A stretch of 64,000 bases of DNA from Gemmatimonadota bacterium. GTDB lineage: Bacteria > Gemmatimonadota > Gemmatimonadetes > Gemmatimonadales > Gemmatimonadaceae. The translations under genes and the position numbers were made by a program. Of this stretch, positions 37,219-47,711 are shown one piece after another (the first letter of the stretch is position 1; the number at the start of each line of letters is the position of its first letter). The stretch covers positions 29,970 to 93,969 of the forward strand of contig JAJPIM010000036.1 of NCBI GenBank assembly GCA_021324775.1. The letters are read 5' to 3'. The notes below the pieces were generated by a model. The model worked only from the letters and a program-made list of their open reading frames with translations. It was not told the origin of the DNA and did no database searches.

Positions 37219-37860
37219 CTACCCGGCGGTGCCGTCCGTCAAGCCCTCGGCGGTGGTGAGGTCCGCCGGCTCGTTGATGTTGAGGAAAATGCGGGCCGGA
37301 TCGCCGAATTGGCGCACCGCGGCCGGGGCGAGGCGGTGCACGCGGACGTCCTCGAGAAACCCGATCATGCGACAGTCGCCAGCGTCCAGCCGGCGCGCGA
37401 TCGGTGCGGCGCAGGCCGGGGTGTAATAGGCGCACAGTGGTTCTACACCGCGCCAGGACCCGCTCGACGGGACGACGGCGTCAAACGGGCCGGACTCTCC
37501 CTCCATCCGGAGCGCGCGCAGCAACCCGCCCGGGACGAACGGCATATCCCACGCGACAACCAGAACGGGACCGCCCACCGAGGTGAGGGCCGTGAGGAGA
37601 CCACCGAGGCTGCCCAATCCCGGACGGACATCGGCGGCCACGGGAACTCCGGGAAGCCATCGCGTCGCGGCGGGGTCGTTGGCGACGAGCAGCAACTCAC
37701 CGGACGCGTCGGGTAATGCGTCCCGCAATGCGGTGGCCACGCGGTCGATGACGCGTTGTCCCTGGACGACCTCGAGACCCTTGGGGCGGCCGCCGAAACG
37801 CGAGGCCTGGCCGCCGGCGAGAATGACCCCGGCACAATGCGGCGCAGGTGACGGCGTCAC
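37219..37860 (-). CDS. mobA: molybdenum cofactor guanylyltransferase
   Basis: 213 residues, joins GMP from GTP to molybdenum cofactor. GVILAGGQASRFGGRPKGLEVVQG is the nucleotide-binding loop (LAGGxSxRxGxPKG), DVRPGLGSLGGLLTAL follows, and VVAWDMPFVP supplies the metal-binding Asp. FLNINEPADL is the closing NxNxPxDL motif of the family. Starts at ATG 37860, eleven bases after the queD-like stop. bis-MGD enzymes therefore seem likely in this organism. Confidence 0.9.
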   Translation of the reverse strand: MTPSPAPHCAGVILAGGQASRFGGRPKGLEVVQGQRVIDRVATALRDALPDASGELLLVANDPAATRWLPGVPVAADVRPGLGSLGGLLTALTSVGGPVLVVAWDMPFVPGGLLRALRMEGESGPFDAVVPSSGSWRGVEPLCAYYTPACAAPIARRLDAGDCRMIGFLEDVRVHRLAPAAVRQFGDPARIFLNINEPADLTTAEGLTDGTAG

Positions 37861-37870
37861 GGGCGTCGTG

Positions 37871-38491
37871 CTAGGCGCCTGCGGCCCGGACGGTGGCCCA
37901 CAGCGTCGAATCCTCGGCGACGCGAACTTCGGTCACCCGGACACGGCTTCCCAGCGCGGCCTGGACGAATCCCAGGATGACCCGCGCGAGGTTCTCGCCC
38001 GTCGGGATGAGGCGGCCGTCGGCGAACTCGGGAACGTCGAGATTGATATTGCGATGATCGAACCGGTCGCGGACCTCGGTCGCGAGGACACGGTCGAGGA
38101 GACCCAGGTCCACGATCATACCCGTCTCGTCATCGACCACGCCGGACACGGTGACATCGCAGGCGTAGTTGTGCCCGTGGTAGTTGGCACGCGCGCAGTC
38201 GCCAAAGACGGCGCGGTTCCGTGCGTCGGTCCATTCGGGGCGCCGGTACCGGTGCGCGGCCGAGAACGAAATGCGCCGCGTGAGGGACGCGGTCGCGGCG
38301 GGGAGGGGCGAGGGCAGCGCCGCCTCACGGACAGCGCGGCGCCGCGGGGCGCCGCCGGAACGGGTAGATCGGCGCGGAGCGGTCAGAGACGGGTCAGTGG
38401 GAATGGATGGCGTACGAGACGCCGAACGTATACATGCCGTTGTTGCGCCAATCGACCAGCGAGTGCGTCGTCGGGACGACGCTCGTGCCAT
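37871..38491 (-). CDS. 6-pyruvoyl-tetrahydropterin synthase / QueD family protein
   Basis: Conserved domain of about 137 residues from 38284 downward: TRRISFSAAHRYRRPEW (zinc His), YHGHNYACDVTVSGVVDDETGMIVDLGLL (two zinc His) and FDHRNINLDVPEF, HEN-type catalytic part at PTGENLARVI and TEVRVAEDSTLWATV with Glu. It belongs to the PTPS/QueD family (queuosine or biopterin synthesis). The only ATG/GTG/TTG codons upstream in frame are 38491 and 38533, both inside the end of the OMP gene, and the sequence between is Arg/Ser-rich; a start after 38394 is not evident. Frame is certain, start is not. Confidence 0.78.
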   Translation of the reverse strand: MARASSRRRTRWSIGATTACIRSASRTPSIPTDPSLTAPRRSTRSGGAPRRRAVREAALPSPLPAATASLTRRISFSAAHRYRRPEWTDARNRAVFGDCARANYHGHNYACDVTVSGVVDDETGMIVDLGLLDRVLATEVRDRFDHRNINLDVPEFADGRLIPTGENLARVILGFVQAALGSRVRVTEVRVAEDSTLWATVRAAGA

Positions 38492-39110
38492 CGCCCGTGA
38501 TGGTGTGATAGAGCTTCGGGTACGAGTGCTCATACATGTAATTGTCGGCGTTGATCCGGAGACTGAGCCGTCCCGGCGGTACCCAGCGGATGCCGGCGCC
38601 GTAGGTCAGGACAGGAACGGTGCTGAAGCGATAGCCGCCGGCGTCCTTTGGCGCACCGAGGTCCGACGCGCCGCCGACCCCCGCATTGACCGCGAACTGC
38701 AGATTATGGAACGACCGGGTGCCCGTGAAGACGAACCCCAGGCCGGCGTCGAGGATCGTGATCGGATCGCTGATCAATCCCAGGTCGCGCTGCGATCGCG
38801 GGTCGAGCGGATCTACGACCATGCGGTCGGAGAAAGTGTGAGAGAGCCGAAACACCGCGACGGCGGGACCTGCGAGATGGAGCGTCTCGCGGGCGCCGAT
38901 GGCGACGCCGCCGCCGGGTGCGACGCCGGCGAGATCCTTTGATGCAGCGTAATAGCCCGCGAAGATCGCCAAGTCCCGGGGGCTGTCGACGTCGGCGTAG
39001 GGACTGGCGTCCGGCATGTGACCCATCACCTGCGCGGAGGCGGTCACCGGAAGCGCGGAGGCGGCCAGCGCGACGAACAGGGCTTTGATACGGGCGGAGC
39101 CTAGAGACAC
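38394..39110 (-). CDS. outer-membrane beta-barrel protein
   Basis: About 238 residues. Start placed at GTG 39110 with TTG 39125 an alternative; neither has a Shine-Dalgarno. Signal peptide ALFVALAASALPVTASAQ. The rest alternates hydrophobic and polar residues with Gly/aromatic girdles (GAGIRWVPPGRLSLRINADNYMY) and ends MYTFGVSYAIHSH, a typical beta-barrel end with an aromatic near the terminus. No ligand can be read. Lies in a minus-strand run after gpmI. Confidence 0.72.
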   Translation of the reverse strand: MSLGSARIKALFVALAASALPVTASAQVMGHMPDASPYADVDSPRDLAIFAGYYAASKDLAGVAPGGGVAIGARETLHLAGPAVAVFRLSHTFSDRMVVDPLDPRSQRDLGLISDPITILDAGLGFVFTGTRSFHNLQFAVNAGVGGASDLGAPKDAGGYRFSTVPVLTYGAGIRWVPPGRLSLRINADNYMYEHSYPKLYHTITGDGTSVVPTTHSLVDWRNNGMYTFGVSYAIHSH

Positions 39111-39273
39111 TGGATTGCCGGGCAAATGGACGCGAGCTGGAGTTGTGGAGCCGGCCGGGCGCCGGACGGACGTCCCGCGATCGTGGCCGCCCTGGAAGCG
39201 CCGGCGGCGGCTGCCGTGATAGTACCGATCGCGGCTAGCGAGGGTCCGCCACCCGTGCAGTGTACCCTGGCGC

Positions 39274-40818
39274 TCAATCGCTGGCCACTCGAAGATCCGC
39301 GCCCGTCATCTCGGGTGGCACCTCGACGCCGAGGAGCGAGAGCACCGTGGGGCCGACGTCGCGGAGTGCCGCACCGCTCCGCAGGGGGGGCTCCGCGTCT
39401 CCGTCGACCAGCACGAACGGCACTGGATTGGTGGTGTGCGCGGTGTGCGGACCGCCAGTGGCGGGGTCGATCATCTGCTCGCAGTTGCCGTGATCCGCGG
39501 TGATCAGGAGCCGGGTGCCGGTGCGCTGGGCGACGGGCAGCACGCGGGCCAGGCATTGATCCACGGTTTCGACGGCCCGGATGGTCGCCGGGAGCGAGCC
39601 GCTGTGCCCGACCATGTCGCCGTTGGCGTAGTTACAGAGAATGAAATCGTGACGTCCTTCGCTGATTGCATTGCAGAGCACATCGGTGACGCCGGCCGCG
39701 CTCATCTCCGGCATGAGATCGTACGTGGCGACCTTCTGGCTCGGAACCAGGATCCGGTCTTCGCCGGGGTAGGGTTCCTCCTCACCGCCGTTGAAGAAAT
39801 AGGTGACGTGCGGATACTTCTCGGTCTCGGCGGTGCGCAGCGTCGTCTTCCCGCAGCCGCTCAGGACCTCGGCGACGATGCGGGCCATGGAGATCGGCGG
39901 AAACGCCACGGCGAGGGCGAACTGCTGCCCGTAGGACGTCATCGTGACAACGTTGATCTCGGGCCGGCCGGTGACGCCGAACTGGCGGAACTCCGGCTCC
40001 GTGAGTGCGCGGGTGATCTGCCGCATCCGGTCGGACCGGTAGTTGAAGCAGATGAGGGCATCGCCATCGCGCACCGGCGCCACCGGGACGCCGTGCTCGA
40101 CGACCGTCGCGGGCGTGATGAACTCATCACTCTGTCCGGCGTCGTATGCCGCCTGGATCGCGGCCAGCGGGTCGCCGGTCTGGGGCCCGGTGCCATCGAT
40201 TGCCGCCCGGTAGAACAGCTCCGTCCTCTGCCAGCGCCGGTCACGATCCATCCCGAAATAGCGCCCGCCGATGCTCGCGATGCGTGCGCGGCCTCTGGCC
40301 CGTTCGATCGTCTCGCGCATGAAGCCCAGGGCGGAGCGCGGCAGCGTGTCGCGGCCGTCGAGCATGGCGTGAATCGCGACGCGCCCGACCCGCTGCGACT
40401 CGGCGAGGTCGAGCAACGCCCAGAGATGCTTGTCCTGCGCGTGAACGCCGCCGTTGCCGAGCAACCCCATCATGTGCAGCGTGCCGCCGCTGTTCCGGAC
40501 ATCGCGGCAGGCCGCGACCAGCGTTCCGTTGCGGAGAAAGGAGCGATCGGCGATGGCGGCATCGATCCGCACCAGGTCCTGCACGACGACTCGGCCGGCG
40601 CCGAGGTTCAGGTGTCCGACTTCGCTGTTTCCCATCTGGCCTTCCGGAAGTCCCACTCGCAGGCCGGACGCGGCGAGCAGCGTGCGTGAGCGGCGCGACC
40701 ACAGCCCGTCCCACGACGGGGTCGTTGCCAGTGCGACGGCATTGCCTTCGCGGTCGGGACGGTATCCCCATCCGTCGAGCACAATGAGGGCTACCGGTCG
40801 CTGTACGGAAGCGGCCAT
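39274..40818 (-). CDS. gpmI: 2,3-bisphosphoglycerate-independent phosphoglycerate mutase
   Basis: About 514 residues, glycolysis and gluconeogenesis, interconverts 3- and 2-phosphoglycerate, Mn2+-dependent. VLDGWGYRPDREGNAV (metal Asp), GQMGNSEVGHLNLGAGR (phospho-Ser in GNSEVGH) and the late metal ligands DFILCNYANGDMVGHSG and ITADHGNCEQM are all there. ATG 40818 chosen; a TTG at 40851 would add 11 residues. Divergent from the SH3-like gene with 39 bases between the starts. Confidence 0.95.
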   Translation of the reverse strand: MAASVQRPVALIVLDGWGYRPDREGNAVALATTPSWDGLWSRRSRTLLAASGLRVGLPEGQMGNSEVGHLNLGAGRVVVQDLVRIDAAIADRSFLRNGTLVAACRDVRNSGGTLHMMGLLGNGGVHAQDKHLWALLDLAESQRVGRVAIHAMLDGRDTLPRSALGFMRETIERARGRARIASIGGRYFGMDRDRRWQRTELFYRAAIDGTGPQTGDPLAAIQAAYDAGQSDEFITPATVVEHGVPVAPVRDGDALICFNYRSDRMRQITRALTEPEFRQFGVTGRPEINVVTMTSYGQQFALAVAFPPISMARIVAEVLSGCGKTTLRTAETEKYPHVTYFFNGGEEEPYPGEDRILVPSQKVATYDLMPEMSAAGVTDVLCNAISEGRHDFILCNYANGDMVGHSGSLPATIRAVETVDQCLARVLPVAQRTGTRLLITADHGNCEQMIDPATGGPHTAHTTNPVPFVLVDGDAEPPLRSGAALRDVGPTVLSLLGVEVPPEMTGADLRVASD

Positions 40819-40835
40819 CTTTGCAAATGTATCCA

Positions 40836-40847
40836 GGGGTGCACCCC
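40836..40847. promoter_or_regulatory. 12-bp perfect palindrome in the gpmI / SH3-gene divergent gap
   Basis: GGGGTGCACCCC sits within the 39-bp region between the divergent starts of gpmI and the SH3-like gene. It could be an operator shared by both promoters; no binding protein is known here and a chance palindrome in GC-rich DNA is possible. Confidence 0.35.
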
Positions 40848-40857
40848 CCAACCAGCG

Positions 40858-41661
40858 ATGCAGACGCTTCTTCTCCTCACGATCGTCGGTAGTCTCGCGG
40901 GACGCGCCGTTCTCGCCCCGCTGCCGCTCGCGGCGCAGGCCACGTCACCGGCGACGAAGTCCGCGGCAACAGGCAAGGCCGCGACGGGGAAGAGCGCGCC
41001 GGCGACGCATCCGGCGGGCAGCGCAGGCAGTCGTGCTGTGGGCACCGTGACGCAACGCGCGGGGAAGCAGACCGCATCGTCCACCGCGCCGAAGGCGGGA
41101 TCCAAAGTCGCACCCGCGGCTAGCGCGGTGCGCGACAGCGCCGACGGCTCGATTGCGGGCTCGCTCGCGCCGACCGGCACGATCTCGCTGCGAAGCGCGC
41201 CCGACGGCCCCGCCATCGCGAGTATCGGACCGCAATCGTCGCTGGAGCCGGTGGCGCGCGATCGCGGCTGGGTGCGAGTGCGTACGGAGGGTTGGGTCCG
41301 GGAGACCGAAGTGGCGGCGAGTGATTCGTCGCAGGTGACGATCAGCGCGGCGGACCTGCGGGCGGATCCCGACGGCGTGCGCGGCAAGACCGTTCGCTGG
41401 AACATCGAAGTGCTCGCATTCGCGACGGCGGACCCGCTGCGCAAGGGACTCAATCCGGACGAGCCGTATCTGCTCGCGCGGGGCCCGGGCAGCGAGAGCG
41501 CTCTGCTCTACGTGGCGGTGCCGCCGCCGCTGCTAGCGCTGGCGCGGACCGTGGCATCGCGGGCGCCAGTCCCGGTCTCGATCGTGGCAACCGTGCGGTC
41601 GGGCCGGAGCGAGCCCGTGGGCGTCCCAATCCTCGATGTGCAGAGCCTGGTGAAGCGGTGA
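40858..41661 (+). CDS. exported SH3-like domain protein
   Basis: 267 residues. A signal peptide (LLLLTIVGSLAGRAVLAPLPLAAQA) is followed by a low-complexity Ala/Thr/Ser/Lys linker to about residue 95. Then comes an SH3b-like module: GTISLRSAPDGPAIASIGPQSSLEPVARDRGWVRVRTEGWV, a cell-wall or peptide-binding fold. The C-terminal 120 residues (ISAADLRADPDGVRGKTVRW...) form a separate beta-rich domain I do not recognise. It starts a plus-strand cluster; the next gene overlaps its end (GTGA). Confidence 0.68.
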   Translation: MQTLLLLTIVGSLAGRAVLAPLPLAAQATSPATKSAATGKAATGKSAPATHPAGSAGSRAVGTVTQRAGKQTASSTAPKAGSKVAPAASAVRDSADGSIAGSLAPTGTISLRSAPDGPAIASIGPQSSLEPVARDRGWVRVRTEGWVRETEVAASDSSQVTISAADLRADPDGVRGKTVRWNIEVLAFATADPLRKGLNPDEPYLLARGPGSESALLYVAVPPPLLALARTVASRAPVPVSIVATVRSGRSEPVGVPILDVQSLVKR

Positions 41662-42488
41662 CGGGGCCGTTGAGCCCGCTTGGCGACCCCGGGCCTGGCG
41701 ACCCCGGGCCGGGCGACTCCGGGCCTGGCCGCCTTGAGACTGGTGGCTCTACGCCTGAAGGCCCTCAGCCTGACGCCCCCGAACCTGGCGGGAGCGCGCC
41801 AGGCGGCCCCAGGCCGGGTGGCCCCGCCCCGGGGGCCGCGCCAGTGGCCGGCGGCCCCGCCGGGGGCACCGAGGCGCCGGGGCGCCCCGAGCGGCGCCGG
41901 GCCGGGTGGAAGGAGTTCCGCGCGGCGTATCCGGGACTGATCACCGGATTGTGGCTGGCGCTCGTCGCGCTGGCGCTGGCTGACGCGTGGCTCGCCTACA
42001 AGGGCCGGGAGTATGGGGCGGAGGCCGCGCGGCTCAGGCTCGCCATGACCGGGGTCGAGCGCCAGCGGGCCGATGTCGTCTTCGCCGCGAACAAAGACAA
42101 AGTCCGGGTGATCGTAGAGCTCGCCCGGCGCCAGGCGGAGGGGGATCGTGACCTGCACCTGTCCGTGTCGGTCGACAGTGGGGAGATGTTTCTCGAGCGT
42201 GAGGGGGCATTGCTGCGCGAAATGCCGGTCCGTGTCGGGGGGGAAGAGCTGGCGGGGACACCGCCCGACACCGTGCGGGTGGCCGCTCCCCGCGGGATGC
42301 GCACCGTAGTGTCGGCGGACTCAACGTCCGTGACGCTCGACGGCGGGACCACGATCTACGCCGTACCTGGTTCCGACGACCTCAGCGACTCAGCAGGAGT
42401 GACGGCCGGAAACGTGCGTGCCAAGGCAACGGACCTGCAGGCAATCCTGCCGAATCTGAAGCCGGGCATGAGCGTGTATTTCTACTGA
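41658..42488 (+). CDS. single-pass membrane protein with Gly/Pro-rich N-terminus, unknown
   Basis: 276 residues. GTG 41658 overlaps the previous TGA. The first 75 residues are a disordered, collagen-like stretch of GDPGPG repeats, then a basic segment and one helix (LITGLWLALVALALADAWLAY). A coiled region follows, then a beta-rich periplasmic domain (LHLSVSVDSGEMFLEREGALLREMPV) that ends LKPGMSVYFY. The strand pattern resembles the L,D-transpeptidase fold of its neighbour, but I find no SHGC active site, so it would be non-catalytic. Confidence 0.62.
   Translation: MTGPLSPLGDPGPGDPGPGDSGPGRLETGGSTPEGPQPDAPEPGGSAPGGPRPGGPAPGAAPVAGGPAGGTEAPGRPERRRAGWKEFRAAYPGLITGLWLALVALALADAWLAYKGREYGAEAARLRLAMTGVERQRADVVFAANKDKVRVIVELARRQAEGDRDLHLSVSVDSGEMFLEREGALLREMPVRVGGEELAGTPPDTVRVAAPRGMRTVVSADSTSVTLDGGTTIYAVPGSDDLSDSAGVTAGNVRAKATDLQAILPNLKPGMSVYFY
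41690..41735 (+). repeat. short in-frame tandem repeat
   Basis: Three units of about 15 bases (CTGGCGACCCCGGGC and close variants) encode GDPGPG-type hexapeptides near the N-terminus of the 41658 protein. Base usage here is C/G-only at most third positions. Length variation between strains is likely. Confidence 0.7.
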
Positions 42489-42564
42489 CCCGACACCAGA
42501 CCAGGCCGTACACGAGATCGTACACTGGGTCGCACACCGGTTCCCCTCTGTCTCCCATCACCGC

Positions 42565-43437
42565 ATGATCCGTTTCCTTCGCGCACTGTGGCATGGCGGC
42601 CGCCTCGTCTGGTCTCTCATCGCCGCGCTGTGCATCGGCGGCGCGCTCAGCGCGGTGTTGCTGGGCGCGACGATGCGCGAGCGGTTCAAGCGGGACGTGA
42701 TGCGGATGGCGTTCAACGGCAATCTGGAGCTCCTGGACGACGTGAAGCGCCGGGTGGGAGCGACGCGCGACACGCTGGACCGGCGGCTCGTCGCGGCATC
42801 GCAGGGCGCGGCGCCGGGGGACCGGCCGTACATCGTCGTCAGCATCAACGACAACCGGCTGTGGTACCGCGAGGGAGATCGCACGATCTTCACGTCGCGC
42901 GTCGCGACCGGGAGCGGCAAAGAGTTGGTCAGGGAGGGGCCTGGCACCGCGCTGCACTGGAAGTTCGAGACCCCGCGCGGCCGGCTCGTCGTGCAGAGTA
43001 AGGAGACGGATCCCGTCTGGGTGCCGCCGGACTGGCACTACGTCGAGATGGCGCGCAAGAAGCAGCTCGGCTTCACGAAGCTGCTCCGCGGGCAGAAGAT
43101 CCCCGTGGGGGGTGGTGCGGTGCTGACCGTCGACGGGACGGACGTCGTGACCAAATATCCCGATGGCCGGGAGGTGCCCTTCGAGACCAAGGAGGGCAAC
43201 GAGATCGTGGCGAATGGCAACATCATCATTCCGCCGTTCGGGACCAACCAGCGCAAATACCTTGGAACGCTGGGTGTGGAGCGGCTGTATCTGGGAGATG
43301 GCTACGGTCTGCACGGCACGGATGAACCCGAGAGCATCGGCCAGTCGGCCAGCCACGGGTGCGTCCGCCTGCGGAACGAAGACATCGAAACGCTGTACCG
43401 CATCGTGCCGATCGGTACGGTGGTGTATATCTATTGA
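42565..43437 (+). CDS. L,D-transpeptidase (YkuD domain)
   Basis: 290 residues, anchored by one N-terminal helix (GGRLVWSLIAALCIGGALSAVLL), periplasmic. Forms 3-3 cross-links or attaches proteins in peptidoglycan. YIVVSINDNRLWYREGD begins the YkuD fold; GLHGTDEPESIGQSASHGCVRL carries catalytic His and Cys in SHGCVR. The end YRIVPIGTVVYIY is typical. ATG 42565. It follows the membrane protein by 76 bases. Confidence 0.93.
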   Translation: MIRFLRALWHGGRLVWSLIAALCIGGALSAVLLGATMRERFKRDVMRMAFNGNLELLDDVKRRVGATRDTLDRRLVAASQGAAPGDRPYIVVSINDNRLWYREGDRTIFTSRVATGSGKELVREGPGTALHWKFETPRGRLVVQSKETDPVWVPPDWHYVEMARKKQLGFTKLLRGQKIPVGGGAVLTVDGTDVVTKYPDGREVPFETKEGNEIVANGNIIIPPFGTNQRKYLGTLGVERLYLGDGYGLHGTDEPESIGQSASHGCVRLRNEDIETLYRIVPIGTVVYIY

Positions 43438-43591
43438 CGTTCGTGGTCGTCTTTTTCATGGGCCGCAGCCGCTCTCCCGCGGCGTCTCGTGCGGGTCAGG
43501 GCAGGAGCGGCCCGAGGCCACGGCGAATCCCGGCTGGTATCCGAGCTCACATAGCGGCTCGTATCCCAACTGACGCGACCAGGAGGCATCC

Positions 43592-44599
43592 CTGAGTCTC
43601 AGCGCGTTGCTCGTGTTCGCCCAGATCGGCGCTACGATGATCGCCGTCCCTCCGGACTCCGTGCTGCGCGGACTCGCGCGGGACTCATCCGATATGGCGG
43701 TGGGCGTGGTCGTCGCTGACACCAATGCGCTCGTGCCGGAGCCCGATTCGATGTTCGGGCTCTCGGGCAAGTTGCGGGCGCATTTCCTCGGCACGACGCG
43801 TCACGCGCTCGACCTGCCGATCCTGCGACGCTTCTTCGGCGATACGGCCGAGGACAGTCCCGGGGTGTACGCCCTCAGCGACAGCATCGACGGGGGGCGG
43901 CCGTTCGCGCTCATCACGATGGTGCCGTTCACCGACAAGGCCAAAGGGCGCGTGGGCGGCTACCGGGTTGGCTGGTGGCCGGCGGAGCGCCGGCGTCCGC
44001 GTTCGGCGACGTACGCGAACCCCGACGGATTCATCCGCGTGACGCCGGACAACGAGGACACGCCGGTCTCGGAGCATTTCCGGCTGCGCGACTTTCTCAC
44101 CCACGATCAGGAAGACGTGTGGCCGAAGTACCTGGTTCTGCGAGAGGAGCTGGTCGACAAACTCGAGCTCATCATCGCCGATCTGGCCGACCACGGTCAT
44201 CCCGATGCCAACGTCGTGATCATGTCGGGGTTCCGGACGCCGGAGTACAACGCGACGGGCGTGGGGCGGCGTGGGGGGCGGGCGCGGGACAGCCGGCATC
44301 AATTCGGCGACGCCGCCGACATCTACGTCGACGACGGCCACGGCAGGATGGAGGATCTCAACGGCGACGGGCGCGTCGACACGCGCGACGTGCACGTGCT
44401 GCTGGAATCGGTTGACCGGGTCGAGGCCGCGCATCCCGAACTCGTGGGTGGCGCCGGCGTGTACCGCGGCACCAGGGCGCACGGCCCGTTCCTGCACGTG
44501 GACGTGCGCGGCGAGCGGGTGCGGTGGGCATTCGAGGATCCGCCGCATCGGGTGCGGCGGAAGACCAAGAAGCCGTTGGTGGCCAAGGCGGCCCCGTAA
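43592..44599 (+). CDS. peptidase M15 / D-Ala-D-Ala carboxypeptidase-like protein
   Basis: About 335 residues. A perfect AGGAGG (43581-43586) is followed 5 bases later by an in-frame CTG at 43592, giving LSLSALLVFAQIGATMIAV as a signal. TTG 43607, GTG 43613 or ATG 43637 are the usual-codon alternatives but are farther from the Shine-Dalgarno. The C-terminal half has the M15-type core: VVIMSGFRTPEYN, DSRHQFGDAADIYVDD (zinc His, Asp) and HGPFLHVDVRG (last His). It also includes DLNGDGRVDTRDV, an EF-hand-like Ca2+ loop. With the upstream genes it forms a wall-remodelling cluster. Confidence 0.82.
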   Translation: MSLSALLVFAQIGATMIAVPPDSVLRGLARDSSDMAVGVVVADTNALVPEPDSMFGLSGKLRAHFLGTTRHALDLPILRRFFGDTAEDSPGVYALSDSIDGGRPFALITMVPFTDKAKGRVGGYRVGWWPAERRRPRSATYANPDGFIRVTPDNEDTPVSEHFRLRDFLTHDQEDVWPKYLVLREELVDKLELIIADLADHGHPDANVVIMSGFRTPEYNATGVGRRGGRARDSRHQFGDAADIYVDDGHGRMEDLNGDGRVDTRDVHVLLESVDRVEAAHPELVGGAGVYRGTRAHGPFLHVDVRGERVRWAFEDPPHRVRRKTKKPLVAKAAP

Positions 44600-44645
44600 G
44601 AGCAGAACGTCGAGAGTAGAAAGGAGAGAGTAGACGAGCAGGGCC
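44599..44645. repeat. purine-rich repeat block (family 2, copy 5)
   Basis: From the stop codon of the M15 gene: TAAGAGCAGAACG, GAGAGTAGAAAGGAGAGAG, then AGTAGACGAGCAGG and GCCGGCGC. Same words as copies at 6.6, 9.0, 11.0, 33.5 and 61.2 kb, shorter here. Confidence 0.65.
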
Positions 44646-44756
44646 GGCGCGAGACTGCAGGCCTTCGCTCCCGGAGGCGGGCCGGGTAAGTTGCGGGAGC
44701 CCGAGCGCATGCGCGACAGCGCGTGAGCGCGCGTCCCGAGTCTTCGGAGAGCCGCC

Positions 44757-45167
44757 GTGAATCCATTGCTGCGCGACCGCGTCGTCCGCCATCTCGATAC
44801 CATGCCGGACGAGCGGGCCTATCAGATCCTCGACTACATCGAATTCCTGGAATCGAAGTACGCGCTCCGGCCGACGCTCGGGAATACGTTCCAGCGATTC
44901 GCGGAGGGGGTCGAGGACACATTGCGGGCGGGCCGGCTGCCGGCGACGGCGGTGGCGGAGACGATGACATTCCTCAACAAGGCTGCGGGCGTACTGAACG
45001 GGGTCGCGGCCGCCGGGAAGTCGATGGCGAGCGATATCGTGCAGGCGGCGACGAAGCCGCAGGATTCCGCGGGCGCACCCGCGTCGCCGGCATCGCCACC
45101 GGGGCCGCCGCCGGCGTTGCAGTCGCCCCCGCCTCGCGGAGAAACACCGCCGGACGTACAGCCGTGA
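44757..45167 (+). CDS. small protein, unknown, DUF2281-like start
   Basis: 136 residues. RDRVVRHLDTMPDERAYQILDYIEFLESKYAL resembles the short acid/basic helices of DUF2281 and toxin-antitoxin-like proteins, but no toxin lies next to it. The middle is helical (TAVAETMTFLNKAAGVLNGVAAAGKSM) and the last 40 residues are Pro/Ala-rich and disordered. GTG 44757 start; the only ribosome-binding candidate is GGAGAG about ten bases upstream. Stop overlaps the start of the DUF1232 gene (GTGA). Role unknown. Confidence 0.55.
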   Translation: MNPLLRDRVVRHLDTMPDERAYQILDYIEFLESKYALRPTLGNTFQRFAEGVEDTLRAGRLPATAVAETMTFLNKAAGVLNGVAAAGKSMASDIVQAATKPQDSAGAPASPASPPGPPPALQSPPPRGETPPDVQP

Positions 45168-45739
45168 CGACGCGGGAGCGGCACGGTCGCGAGACGGGTG
45201 GGGCACCGCGCGACAACCCTCGCGACAGCTCTCGCGACAACCCTCGCGACACCCGGCGTGACCCTCGCGGTGCGGGGGACCGCCGTCCGGGAGTCCGCGG
45301 GGGCCGGGCGCGCGAGGGACGTCATACGGGCGCGGCGAACGGGACGCGGCGCGGGGCGGCGAACGCTGTGCTCCAGGGTGTGCGCCAAATCCCGGCGTAT
45401 CTACGGCTTCTGGGCGGCCTGCTGTTCGATTCTCGGGTGGCGACGCTGGACAAAGTGCTCGTCATCGGGGCGATCGCGTTCGTGCTGTCGCCGGCCGACA
45501 TCATCCCCAACATGATCCCCGTGCTCGGCGAGCTGGACGACCTGTTCATCCTGACGCTCGCGCTGCAGCATCTGGTGGCGCACGCCGACGAGCAGGTGCT
45601 GCGGGATCATTGGGAGGGCGATCCCGAGGAGCTGACGCAACTGAGCGTCGGTCGGGTGATGGCAGCGGTGTCGTTCTTCCTGCCACTCAGCGTGCGCGGC
45701 GCGATTCGCCGGCGGCTGGCGAGGCGGCGCCGCCGCTAA
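45164..45739 (+). CDS. DUF1232 (YkvA) membrane protein with RD-repeat N-terminus
   Basis: 191 residues. GTG 45164 is coupled to the previous stop. The first 45 residues are highly charged with tandem RDNPRDSSRDNPRDTRRD repeats (DNA repeat about 45207-45260). The DUF1232 core follows: ATLDKVLVIGAIAFVLSPADIIPNMIPVLGELDDLFIL with the LSPADIIPN..GxLDD signature. A final amphipathic helix and a poly-Arg end (RRRLARRRRR) close the chain. The family is of unknown function, often linked to membrane stress. Confidence 0.78.
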   Translation: MTTRERHGRETGGAPRDNPRDSSRDNPRDTRRDPRGAGDRRPGVRGGRAREGRHTGAANGTRRGAANAVLQGVRQIPAYLRLLGGLLFDSRVATLDKVLVIGAIAFVLSPADIIPNMIPVLGELDDLFILTLALQHLVAHADEQVLRDHWEGDPEELTQLSVGRVMAAVSFFLPLSVRGAIRRRLARRRRR

Positions 45740-45740
45740 T

Positions 45741-47711
<1,971 letters not shown>

